43,644 nt of DNA from Candidatus Latescibacterota bacterium (GTDB lineage Bacteria > Latescibacterota > UBA2968 > SICM01). Numbering within the stretch: position 1 is the stretch's first letter; the number at the start of each line of letters is the position of its first letter. Location of the stretch: contig SICM01000015.1 in NCBI GenBank assembly GCA_009694805.1, positions 1 through 43,644 of the forward strand. Direction: 5' to 3'. Below, in pieces: positions 15,019 to 23,236 of this stretch. The translations under genes and the position numbers were made by a program. The notes below the pieces were generated by a model. It did no database searches. It had not been told where the DNA came from and worked only from the letters and a program-made list of their open reading frames with translations.

Positions 15019-17526
15019 CTACAGCTTCAGCACGCGGCTAAAGCCGTACGGGTGTGAGGGCAGGAGCGGGCCCGGCACCGGCGGTTCGGGGCGCTTCAGC
15101 GTCTGTCGCGCCGGGCTCTCAAAGCCGGTCAGCCAGGCGTTGAACCCCAGCGTCTCAGCTCCAGGGCCCAGCAGCTCCACTGTCAGGCCGGTCCACCCGC
15201 CGTCCGGCACCGGCATCAGGTAGTCGTCGCGCGCCCGGGGCTCCAGCGGGGGCAGAATGACCCGCGTCCCATAGCCATGCTTCTCACCGCGGAAAATGCG
15301 GGTCAGCGGGCTGCTCTCACGGATGACGTCCCCGCGGTAGCGTGAGGTCCCGGCGCGCACCTGAACGTGATCGAGCAGGTCGTGCGGCCCGCGGGTCGTG
15401 AAGAACAGCTCGGCCTGCTCCATGCGATGTGGCACGCCCGCGTACCACTGCCTGCGGAAACCGCCCTCGACAGCCGCGGCGCTGACCTCCTCCGCTGTCA
15501 GGTCCGGGATCTGCATGTCAGGGTGGACAACCGGGCCGATGCCGTGGCCCAGTGGCCGGTTGCCGGGGAAGGAGTAGCGGAACCCATCGCCGACCGCCTC
15601 GGCCAAGAACGGCACCCCTTCCAGGGGCGACATCGGCGGCGCCGCCTCCAGCAGGAACTGCAGCACCCGCACCTCATGGCCCAGCAGCGTGATGTCATGC
15701 GAAATGGTGTCCTGATAGTATGGGTAGATCTGCCGTGTCGTCATCGGATCATACCCGAGCCACGCCTCCGGGAACAGGCGCACGCCCTGCGGCTCCGGCG
15801 ACGGGTTGCGCAGCGCCAGCCAGGCCCCGCCCCGGCAGGGGTGAAGGAAGCCGTACACCTCGCCCTGGGCCGGGTTGCCGAGGACCATCCGGGACTCCCG
15901 CCCGCCCAGCTCATCGGCGTGATACTCCCACCAGTCCAGCACGCCCTGCAGCATGTCCGCCTGCCACTGCCGGATCGCCTCCGGGCACAGCGGAAAGTGG
16001 ATGTAGGTGGTGCCGCGCAAGGCGGAGAGCACGGCGTTGTCCAGCCAGGTGTGTCGCTCAGTGGTGAAACAGTTATCCAGGGCATCGGCAAAGCCGTGGT
16101 TGTCATAGCCATCCAACGGAAAGGGGGTCTCCGCCTTCCGGGTGATGTGGTAGTACATGGCGTCGCGGTGGGTGATGTCACGGTCGCGCTGCGTGCGCGA
16201 AGGCCAGGCGATGAACTCGCAGTCGCCCGAGTCCACCAGCCACACGTGGTCGGCGTACTTGAGCCACCACGGGCTCGGCCACCAGCCGTTGCGGGTGATC
16301 AGGTCCGGGTTTACCTTCCGCATGCGGGCGTCGAGGCGGTTGAAGACCAGGACGGAGGCCTCCCGGACGTGATCGGGGGTGGGGTATCTTTCGCTGAAGT
16401 GCTCGTTGGTGGCGCACTCGTTGTCCCAGTCGATCTTGAGGTGATCGGCTCCCATGGGGCCGACGATCTGCCTAAAGCGCTGCCCGAGCGCTGCCTCGAA
16501 CTCCGGCTGCATCATGACCACGTACTGACCCCAGGAGTACGACCCCGGCCCCTCCCCTATCTCCCAGCCCTGCTCCTGGATCCAGTCCATGTCAAAGCCC
16601 GTACGCCCGTTGTGACTCACCCAGACCGACAGCTTCAGCCCCCGCTCCTGCAAACTGTGTCGAAAGGCGATCATCCGCGTGTCCCGGTCGTCATCACCCT
16701 TGGCATGGTACATGGAAGCCCGCTCGAACCATCCGGCATCGATGCCCAGCGCCGTCGGCCGCAGGCCCAACCGCAGCATGGCGTCCACGAAGGCTTCGCG
16801 ACCCTCAAACGAGTCGACGTACTCACCGGGGGCGAAAGAGCGGGTGGACCACCCTGTCGTGACATGGATGAAGGGCTTTGCCAACCGGGGGTTCCGGATC
16901 TGCCAGATGTAGTCCATGAAGGCGCACGGGACGTCGACATGGCTCCGGCCGACGCCGAAGACAGCAGGGAAGGAGGTGATCCGCCCCTGTTCATTCCACA
17001 CGGGATGGTGGTACAACTCCAGGGTCTCACCGGGAACCGCGAAGCCGACCGGGTGCTCCAGGCCGAAGAACCACTCCCCGGCATAGACCGGATAGCCACA
17101 GCCGGGGGTGTTGGCATAGGTGTCCAGGCCGATGACTTCCTCGGAGGCCGGGCCCCCACGCAGGCCGTAACCCACCCGCCGCAGCGGCAGGGGCGGCTCC
17201 GACTGGCGGTCCACGAGCAGCCGGCCGGGAGTCGGTGTGCCAGGAGGTGCCTGCAGGGTCACCTGCTTACGGAACCAGGGCTCCTCGCCCTCGAGCCAGT
17301 AGCGAACGGCGGCGCTGATGCCGCTTGCGGCATCCCGACAGGTGAGCAGCACCTCGCCATCCCGGGCCCGTACTTCCGCGTCGGTGAAGCTGATCGCCTC
17401 GCCCCCAAGGCTCAGCGCCACTCCGGGGCAGGCCAGGCGCGTGAGGCTGCCGGCCAGGCGGTTCGTGGCGAGGATATGCCCGTCCTTGAACTCGAGGGCT
17501 ATGGAATTGTTGGACAGTGTGGCCAT
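15019..17526 (-). CDS. GH36-like glycoside hydrolase (alpha-galactosidase-type fold)
   Basis: The product is 835 residues. The layout fits a GH36/melibiase-like enzyme: an N-terminal beta-supersandwich to about residue 260, then a TIM barrel with ALGIDAGWFER and KLSVWVSHNGRTG. The strand HLKIDWDNEC carries D366 or D368 as candidate nucleophile, and WLVDSGDCEF carries D432 or D435 as candidate acid/base. The spacing of about 66 residues is near the 60 of known GH36 enzymes. A C-terminal beta domain follows. It would hydrolyse a terminal alpha-linked sugar. The acid/base motif differs from the usual SGGGR pattern, so it may define a new subgroup. ATG 17526 follows GGAGGTG. The in-frame extension to 17688 overlaps the stop of the ceramidase-like gene and is not likely coding. 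No signal peptide is seen. Confidence 0.75.
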   Translation of the reverse strand: MATLSNNSIALEFKDGHILATNRLAGSLTRLACPGVALSLGGEAISFTDAEVRARDGEVLLTCRDAASGISAAVRYWLEGEEPWFRKQVTLQAPPGTPTPGRLLVDRQSEPPLPLRRVGYGLRGGPASEEVIGLDTYANTPGCGYPVYAGEWFFGLEHPVGFAVPGETLELYHHPVWNEQGRITSFPAVFGVGRSHVDVPCAFMDYIWQIRNPRLAKPFIHVTTGWSTRSFAPGEYVDSFEGREAFVDAMLRLGLRPTALGIDAGWFERASMYHAKGDDDRDTRMIAFRHSLQERGLKLSVWVSHNGRTGFDMDWIQEQGWEIGEGPGSYSWGQYVVMMQPEFEAALGQRFRQIVGPMGADHLKIDWDNECATNEHFSERYPTPDHVREASVLVFNRLDARMRKVNPDLITRNGWWPSPWWLKYADHVWLVDSGDCEFIAWPSRTQRDRDITHRDAMYYHITRKAETPFPLDGYDNHGFADALDNCFTTERHTWLDNAVLSALRGTTYIHFPLCPEAIRQWQADMLQGVLDWWEYHADELGGRESRMVLGNPAQGEVYGFLHPCRGGAWLALRNPSPEPQGVRLFPEAWLGYDPMTTRQIYPYYQDTISHDITLLGHEVRVLQFLLEAAPPMSPLEGVPFLAEAVGDGFRYSFPGNRPLGHGIGPVVHPDMQIPDLTAEEVSAAAVEGGFRRQWYAGVPHRMEQAELFFTTRGPHDLLDHVQVRAGTSRYRGDVIRESSPLTRIFRGEKHGYGTRVILPPLEPRARDDYLMPVPDGGWTGLTVELLGPGAETLGFNAWLTGFESPARQTLKRPEPPVPGPLLPSHPYGFSRVLKL

Positions 17527-17637
17527 GCGAACACCTCCGCCGCGCAGTTGCGGCCCGCATCGCAGCATCTCCGCTCGAAACGCCCCCCTCTCGCGCGTGG
17601 CGCCCCTCGCCGGGGCGTAGTCACCCGCCGCCAGGCC

Positions 17638-17673
17638 CCATACGTCCCATAGGTCGTATGCGTCCTGTTCGTC
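17638..17673. repeat. Short imperfect 9-bp tandem repeat
   Basis: Four consecutive 9-mers all end in GTC: CCATACGTC, CCATAGGTC, GTATGCGTC, CTGTTCGTC. They lie in the 158-bp gap between the GH36-like and ceramidase-like genes, just after the stop of the latter. A CGCCCC/GGGGCG hairpin follows at 17601-17617. Function is unknown. Confidence 0.55.
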
Positions 17674-17684
17674 CCCGTCCCCGC

Positions 17685-19001
17685 TCACTTCATCTGGCCG
17701 AGGAGTCCCACGGCGGTGTCCGCCCAGAGTTTGCCGGTGCCTTTCGGAGCGCGCACGTGCCGGCAGAGTCGCGTCTCATAGCTGCCCTCGTCCAGGGCCT
17801 TGTCGGTGGCGACGTAGCCGATCGAGCCGTTGGCGAGACCGACAACCATGGTCTGGGGGTATGGCGAGCGAGCCTTGATGTCCAGCCCTATCTCGCAGAA
17901 CGCCTCGCCGAACAAGCCTGCAATTCCGAGGTCGCCGACGCGCATTGTGTGCACCGGCACATCCCACTCCGTGGGCAGTTCGCTCAGCAGCACCAGTTCG
18001 CGGGCATATGCCCACTCGAGGTCAGCCGGCTTCGCCTCGCCCTTGAGCCGCTCGCGCGCCTTGCCGAGTTCCTCCGGCGTGGCGGTGCGCGCTTTGAACC
18101 GGACCCTTTCCAACCGCGCGTCGAGCGTGACGTCGGAACGGAAGTCCTCCTCGCGCAGGAGGTTCCAGGCCTTCCATGCCTCGGACGCCACCACGTTGGC
18201 TACGCGCTCGATCTGGGCATACGGATGCGGCGAGGTGCGCGCCGGCCTGGTGAAGTCGCAGTTGTTGATATCGCCCTGACAGCCGTTGGACAGGATGGCG
18301 GTAAACTCCGCACCGGCGCAACGCTGCAGGGCCTTTCCGAACGCCCCGAAGTAGTCGGCCGAGATCCAGCAATGCTCCTTTGAACCGCCGGCTCCGACGT
18401 AGTGCAACGCGAGGTTCGCAAACACGGCAATGGGCTGGCGCTGCGGGGTGCGCACGATCATCAGGCCGAGTTGCGGGTCGGTCGGACCGGCAGGACGCAC
18501 GCTGTCCGGGTTCTGGTAGCCCGGGTTCATGCGCACCGACCCGTCCTTCATGTGCCAGCGACGGTTGTGCACCTCGCCGGTGCAGTCGCCGGCGGTGAAC
18601 GCGACCTGTGCGGGTTGCAGCCGGCCGAGCGCCATGGTGAACGCGTCGACGATACGCGGTATCGTATCCTGAGCGTACTTCTCCTCCTTCGGAGTGCCCA
18701 GCGCGCCCACGATGCTCGGGCCGGTGTGCGTGTGCGTGGCCGAGATCAGCACGTTCTGCGGCGGTACCCCGGTCAGCTGCTGAATCCGCGCCTTGGCGGC
18801 ATCGACCACGTCAGCCGGGACGTCAATCACGTCGCAGATGACGAACCCGAGCGTCGTGTCGCCGGCACGCAGCGCGATCGCCCTGGCGAACAGCGGGTCG
18901 TGGATGCCGGTCGCCAGGCGGTCGTTGAAGTAGCCAACCATGTGGCAGCCCAGATTCGGTGTGATGTCGACCGACGCGGTTCCTGCGAGCAGCTCCGGCA
19001 T
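17685..19001 (-). CDS. Neutral/alkaline ceramidase-like hydrolase
   Basis: The product is 438 residues and matches the N-terminal catalytic domain of the neutral/alkaline non-lysosomal ceramidase family. Seen: AGTASVDITPNLG at the start, the zinc-binding ISATHTHTGP segment (H90 and H92), NLALHYVGAGG and SNGCQGDINN, the last at the place of the conserved GD-[IV]-[ST]-P/N active-site loop. True ceramidases are longer (about 650 or more) and add an immunoglobulin-like C-terminal domain, which is missing here. They cleave the amide of N-acyl-sphingosine; in Planctomycetes-type genomes the short form is common and its substrate unknown. There is no signal peptide. In a locus of glycan lyases an N-acyl amide of an amino sugar is a possible target, which is inference. 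The ribosome site is weak. Confidence 0.87.
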   Translation of the reverse strand: MPELLAGTASVDITPNLGCHMVGYFNDRLATGIHDPLFARAIALRAGDTTLGFVICDVIDVPADVVDAAKARIQQLTGVPPQNVLISATHTHTGPSIVGALGTPKEEKYAQDTIPRIVDAFTMALGRLQPAQVAFTAGDCTGEVHNRRWHMKDGSVRMNPGYQNPDSVRPAGPTDPQLGLMIVRTPQRQPIAVFANLALHYVGAGGSKEHCWISADYFGAFGKALQRCAGAEFTAILSNGCQGDINNCDFTRPARTSPHPYAQIERVANVVASEAWKAWNLLREEDFRSDVTLDARLERVRFKARTATPEELGKARERLKGEAKPADLEWAYARELVLLSELPTEWDVPVHTMRVGDLGIAGLFGEAFCEIGLDIKARSPYPQTMVVGLANGSIGYVATDKALDEGSYETRLCRHVRAPKGTGKLWADTAVGLLGQMK

Positions 19002-19071
19002 GGTGTCGTCTCTTTCTCTGTTGAGGTACGGCGAAGGAACTTTTTGTGGTTCCTTTTGGACGGCGCGGCAG

Positions 19072-21978
19072 TCAGCTCTCGATCCATTTCGAGTTCAGCA
19101 AGGTGACCTCGGAGCATTCGAAGACCGGGTAGTCACGGACCGTGATGGTCTTCCCGCATGTGGACTCGATCTCGAACCCCGTGACTGGCAGCGTCGTGGG
19201 CGTTTGCGCGTCGCCGGGGGCCGGCCCACGTGCCAGTAGATAGGCGCCACGCGCGGCCAGTCCCCCGGGCGCCGGCCTTTCCAGGTGGATCGTCCGATCC
19301 GATACGGACGCCACGCGCAGCGTGGGGGTCGCCTCGGGCAGCGTGATGTCCATATCGCCGCACTGCAGGCGCGTGCCTGCCAGCAGATAGGCCTGGACGA
19401 CGTTCCCCGCGTCGTCAACGGATACGAAAGCGAGTTCGCCGGCGGCACCGACCGGGCCGACCTGTCGATGCCGCCGGTCCCTGGCGGACAGGAGGTAGTC
19501 GGTGCGGCCCGCGAGCCGCACCTCGACGGCCATGGCGCCGGTCTCGCAGTCGTTCTCCAGCATCCGGGCCGACAGAACCGGCGAGGCGTCCCCCCGATAT
19601 GCCGCCGCCACCGCGGCGTACTGAGTCGTCAGCGCCTCAACGCCCTCGGCGGCGCGGCTCTCGGCCAGGATCTGCTGGATGGGCGGCCGGCCTTCCAGGG
19701 CTTCGCTGCAGCACCGCCAGCCGGGAGCATCGGCGACGATGATCCGGTCTATGGTGCTGTCGGTGTTGAGCACGGTCAGGTCGAGATTCACATCGTTCCG
19801 CTTCCAGGTGAAGACGCACGGTGCTTCGGGAACGACGGCCCGAGGGCTCTGTAACCACGAACTCCACATTCCCGACAACTCGACCGGGCAGGACGCGGGG
19901 TGAATCGGCGTCATCCCCTTGAGCGAGCCGTTGCAGTGGAAGGCATACTGGTGGATCCGGCCGCCGCTCACCCGGAAGAGGTCCACGACGTAATGCCGTC
20001 CGCCGGGAATGCGGATCATCGCGCACGTGCGGCGGTAGTCTTCACACTGCGGATAGGCTTCCACGGCGGAGGCCTGCACCACCTCGATTCCGGGAGCCAC
20101 CCCGAACAGCTCCAGGTTGGACCCGCACGGGCGCCGCTCACCCACCACCGAATACCCGCTCTGGTCCTGTTCGTCGACGACCACCAGATTGTGGGACAGG
20201 GTTCCCGTGGCCCAGCATCGTCGGCGTCCATCGGGGGTTACCACATAGCCGCGGTCGGAGGCCAGCTCCTCGCCGAAGGCATAGTAGCTGAGACTGAGAA
20301 TGTCGTTGTGACGGTGGCCGGTGTGGATGGTCCGGTTCCACTCGTTGCCATTCAGAAAGAGCGCCGATTCGTTCGCCTCAGGGTCTCCGCGCAGGACTCC
20401 GACGTGCCAGCCGGGAAACCACTCGGTACGCAGGGGCAGCCGGGTCTCTGCTTCCGCACGAAGGTCGGGGTCCCGGTACCAGAGAGAATACTCGCCGCCC
20501 CACTCCGACAGGCCGGTGCCCATCACAGCCTCGAGCAGACCGGCATACGGGCCTTCCAGCCGCGCCGCCAGCACCTCTGCGTAGAGAGGATTGATACGCG
20601 TATCGGGAAAGGTATCCCCGATGACCGGGAGGAGGTTCCGGGGGGCAAGCTGGCGCACCATCGACAGCAGGGCAAGACGAAAGCGTCCGTGCGCGTACGG
20701 GGCCAGGCCGTCGATCCGCCGTCCGCCTTCCGGCTGGTAGCCGGGGGGGTCGGAATAGCCCTCCAGCAGGTCCGGCAACTCGCCCATGTTGCCGTAGTTG
20801 TGGGCCGCATAGGCCGGCGACTCCGAGTAGAACCCGTCGAAATGGTAGCGCGTGGCGAGGATCTGGTCGAAACCATCCAGGGCGCGCCGCACCCGCTCGG
20901 GTTGCTGCAGCAGGAGCCCGACCGCCGCGCTCAGGGACCGGGTGGCCACCCCCTTGTTGCTCAGGTCGTTCCAGTGATCGTAGTCCGTGCACCCAGCGTC
21001 GATCAGGTCCGCTACGATCCGCCGATGCGCCTGCCCTTCGTAGACGGGGCGGCCATCGGGATACCGCGCGTCCCGGGTCAGGTCGTAGGCCACGGTCATG
21101 TCCAGCAGCGGCCCGGAGTCGCTGCCCTTGCCGTGAGGCTCGAGCCGGCCCGATCCCCAGAAACCGCTGTACATCGTGGAGTAGTCGCCCCGCTCGTCCC
21201 GCTGCCGGCTGAGCCCGTAGGCATCCCGGATGGCGTCCGGCGGGAACCGGCCGCCCGGCGGGGTCGCCGGATTGTCCATTTCAGCGGCCACCGCTGCCGG
21301 CGGCCAGTCGGCATAGCTGTCTGTGTACGTCTTGTACAGATAGCGTGGGAACACCCGGGAGAAGCGGTCCAGGATCCAGGCGACCCGCTCGGCACAGGCC
21401 ACTTCGCCGGTGACCGCGTACAGCTTGGCCAGCGGCAGCGTCTGCCGCCACGCCCACTGGGCCCTGTAGAAGCGGATCAGGCCGCTGAGGCTCGTCATCT
21501 GAGGGCGATGGGGGACAAGCCCCATGAAGGCGTGTTTCCGCCGTTCCTCGGGAGTCGCGAGGGGGCCCAGCGCTCGCTCTGCGGGCGGCTGGTAATAGGT
21601 GAAGGTCTGGCCCATGCGGGGACATTCCAGCGTGCCGGTTTCGGGATAGGCGTCATTGGGATACTCGGTGCCGCACCGGCTGCAGGTCAGTCTGTCCGGG
21701 GCGCTGATGCTCCACCGGAGCACGAACTCCTCCGCGCCCTCGGTTGAGTGAACGCCGACGCAGGCCGGGCAGTTCTGCCCGTAATGCTGGCCCGGGGTGA
21801 GTTCAGGGATCAGGTGCTCGAAAAAGCCCCGGTCCCGTTGCGTGGCGTATGCAACGGCCTGCTCCCAATCGCGCACGATCTGCTGCGCCCACGGGTAGCG
21901 TTCGATATTGCGGCGGGCGTTCTCCACGTCGCGGGGCTTGTACAGCGTCCGACTGTTGATGGCGACGGAACCGTTCAT
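19072..21978 (-). CDS. Heparinase II/III-like polysaccharide lyase 3 with zinc-ribbon insert
   Basis: The product is 968 residues, paralogous to lyase 2 over its whole length (same start motif TLYKPRDVENARRNIERY and end motif FECSEVTLLNSKW). The zinc ribbon has C70-P-A-C73 and C99-S-R-C102-G, then YPNDAYPETG. Candidate catalytic Y390 lies in E-S-P-A-Y, and the HxHxD motif is H555-R-H557-N-D559 (GHRHNDILSLSYYAFG). ATG 21978 has AGGAGG upstream with good spacing. No signal peptide is seen. The gene begins only nine bases after the stop of the upstream gene, strong evidence for one transcript. The lyase 2 and 3 genes are separated by the GH36-like and ceramidase-like genes, so the duplication was not a simple tandem. 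Confidence 0.88.
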   Translation of the reverse strand: MNGSVAINSRTLYKPRDVENARRNIERYPWAQQIVRDWEQAVAYATQRDRGFFEHLIPELTPGQHYGQNCPACVGVHSTEGAEEFVLRWSISAPDRLTCSRCGTEYPNDAYPETGTLECPRMGQTFTYYQPPAERALGPLATPEERRKHAFMGLVPHRPQMTSLSGLIRFYRAQWAWRQTLPLAKLYAVTGEVACAERVAWILDRFSRVFPRYLYKTYTDSYADWPPAAVAAEMDNPATPPGGRFPPDAIRDAYGLSRQRDERGDYSTMYSGFWGSGRLEPHGKGSDSGPLLDMTVAYDLTRDARYPDGRPVYEGQAHRRIVADLIDAGCTDYDHWNDLSNKGVATRSLSAAVGLLLQQPERVRRALDGFDQILATRYHFDGFYSESPAYAAHNYGNMGELPDLLEGYSDPPGYQPEGGRRIDGLAPYAHGRFRLALLSMVRQLAPRNLLPVIGDTFPDTRINPLYAEVLAARLEGPYAGLLEAVMGTGLSEWGGEYSLWYRDPDLRAEAETRLPLRTEWFPGWHVGVLRGDPEANESALFLNGNEWNRTIHTGHRHNDILSLSYYAFGEELASDRGYVVTPDGRRRCWATGTLSHNLVVVDEQDQSGYSVVGERRPCGSNLELFGVAPGIEVVQASAVEAYPQCEDYRRTCAMIRIPGGRHYVVDLFRVSGGRIHQYAFHCNGSLKGMTPIHPASCPVELSGMWSSWLQSPRAVVPEAPCVFTWKRNDVNLDLTVLNTDSTIDRIIVADAPGWRCCSEALEGRPPIQQILAESRAAEGVEALTTQYAAVAAAYRGDASPVLSARMLENDCETGAMAVEVRLAGRTDYLLSARDRRHRQVGPVGAAGELAFVSVDDAGNVVQAYLLAGTRLQCGDMDITLPEATPTLRVASVSDRTIHLERPAPGGLAARGAYLLARGPAPGDAQTPTTLPVTGFEIESTCGKTITVRDYPVFECSEVTLLNSKWIES

Positions 21979-21987
21979 CCAGGCCTC

Positions 21988-23187
21988 CTATGCCTTGCCC
22001 AACGTATCCCCGGGGGCCAGGGAGGCGCCCGCAGGCCGGGGTCCGACAGGCCGCCAGGGAATGCGGTCCGGCGGGCGGTAGGTCACATCGAGCCAGGGGG
22101 TCTCCAGCCGGCAATGGCCCTGGTGGCGCGAGGTCAGGGCCGCATCCAGCACCCCGGTGGTCAGCAGCGTGCGTTCCACCGGATACGAGGGGCTGCCGGT
22201 CAGGAACATTTCCTCGACGTTGAGCGACAGGTAGCTGAAGTGGGCGTATGGGCCGCTATGCGCGCCGTGCCCCTGCGCGAAAAACTCACAACCTTCTGTC
22301 CGGCCGCCGATGCGCGCGGCGTAGGCCAGGTCGGTGACATAGCCATTGAGCATGAGGACCACACCGCGCAGGCCATCGCGATACTCCACCACGAAAAGCG
22401 CCGGATGCGCGCAGTGGTCCTCCATCCGCCCCGCCGGTTTGTCCACGATGGCGGCGCAGGCAGCCTCGGCCAGCGCCCGTGACCAGCGGCCCTTGGCAGC
22501 TGCCCGCCAGACAGCCTCCCCTTCCAGGCACGTGACGGCGGCAACCCCGGTTTCCCCGCCCCGGCGGCGTTCGACCATGCACTGCAGGACCTCCAGGGTG
22601 TGGGCCCCGTAGATGTCCAGACCCGAAAACCCGATGGCGACCGCCTCTTCGATCGGGCTTTCCAGGTCGTGCTCCAGCCAGGGGTTGCGCCAGCCCACCG
22701 GCAGCGAGGAGCCGGCCATGAAGGGGATGCCCAGCTGCCGGGCGCGCTCGTACATCCAGTGCGCATCCGGCCAGCAGGGCCCCAGATGCTTGTCGTTGAA
22801 CACCGGGACGGCCCGGCCGCTGACGGCTATCACGCCACAGAGCTGTTCCATGAAATAGCGGCGTGGGTAGAGGTGCTGTTCCTTTTCGTTCCAGGCATAG
22901 TCGCCGTGCTCGCCGATCAGCAGCACCCCGTCCACGGCCAGGTCCTTGCTGCCCAGGGTGAGGGCCTGGACGATGCTGGGGAAGATGGGAACCCCCTGTT
23001 CGGCAGCCAGGGACCGGCCGATATCGCTGTCTGGAAACTGGTCAATATACAGTGAGGCCAGTTCGACCCGGGGAGCGAAAAACCCTTCGTCCGTGTGAAA
23101 CCCCTTCATGAACTTGGTGGCGATCACGTCGGCGTGGGAGTAGGGCTGGTATTCGGTGACCAGCGCCGCGATTCTCTTCTTGGCCAT
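21988..23187 (-). CDS. Uncharacterised conserved protein of Planctomycete-type genomes
   Basis: The product is 399 residues from ATG 23187. The start MAKKRIAALVTEYQPYSHAD looks like a Rossmann-type first strand, as in Gfo/Idh/MocA proteins, but without a clear GxGxxG. Other strong motifs: LLIGEHGDYAWNEKEQ, VPVFNDKHL, FMAGSSLPVGWR and LQCMVERRRGGETGV. I recall proteins with this motif set in Planctomycetes-like genomes labelled hypothetical; their function is not known to me. The clustered histidines, aspartates and arginines suggest an enzyme. The in-frame extension to 23319 is not supported. It lies between the split-LamG protein (49 bp) and lyase 3 (9 bp), so it is probably part of the same pathway. 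Confidence 0.72.
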   Translation of the reverse strand: MAKKRIAALVTEYQPYSHADVIATKFMKGFHTDEGFFAPRVELASLYIDQFPDSDIGRSLAAEQGVPIFPSIVQALTLGSKDLAVDGVLLIGEHGDYAWNEKEQHLYPRRYFMEQLCGVIAVSGRAVPVFNDKHLGPCWPDAHWMYERARQLGIPFMAGSSLPVGWRNPWLEHDLESPIEEAVAIGFSGLDIYGAHTLEVLQCMVERRRGGETGVAAVTCLEGEAVWRAAAKGRWSRALAEAACAAIVDKPAGRMEDHCAHPALFVVEYRDGLRGVVLMLNGYVTDLAYAARIGGRTEGCEFFAQGHGAHSGPYAHFSYLSLNVEEMFLTGSPSYPVERTLLTTGVLDAALTSRHQGHCRLETPWLDVTYRPPDRIPWRPVGPRPAGASLAPGDTLGKA

Positions 23188-23236
23188 GTCGAATACTCGC
23201 TTGTTTTCAGGTCCGGGCGGCCATACTTGCAGAGGG

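Noticed and set aside
15367-17652. A 761-codon open frame on the + strand
   Set aside because: It is a shadow of the GH36-like gene.
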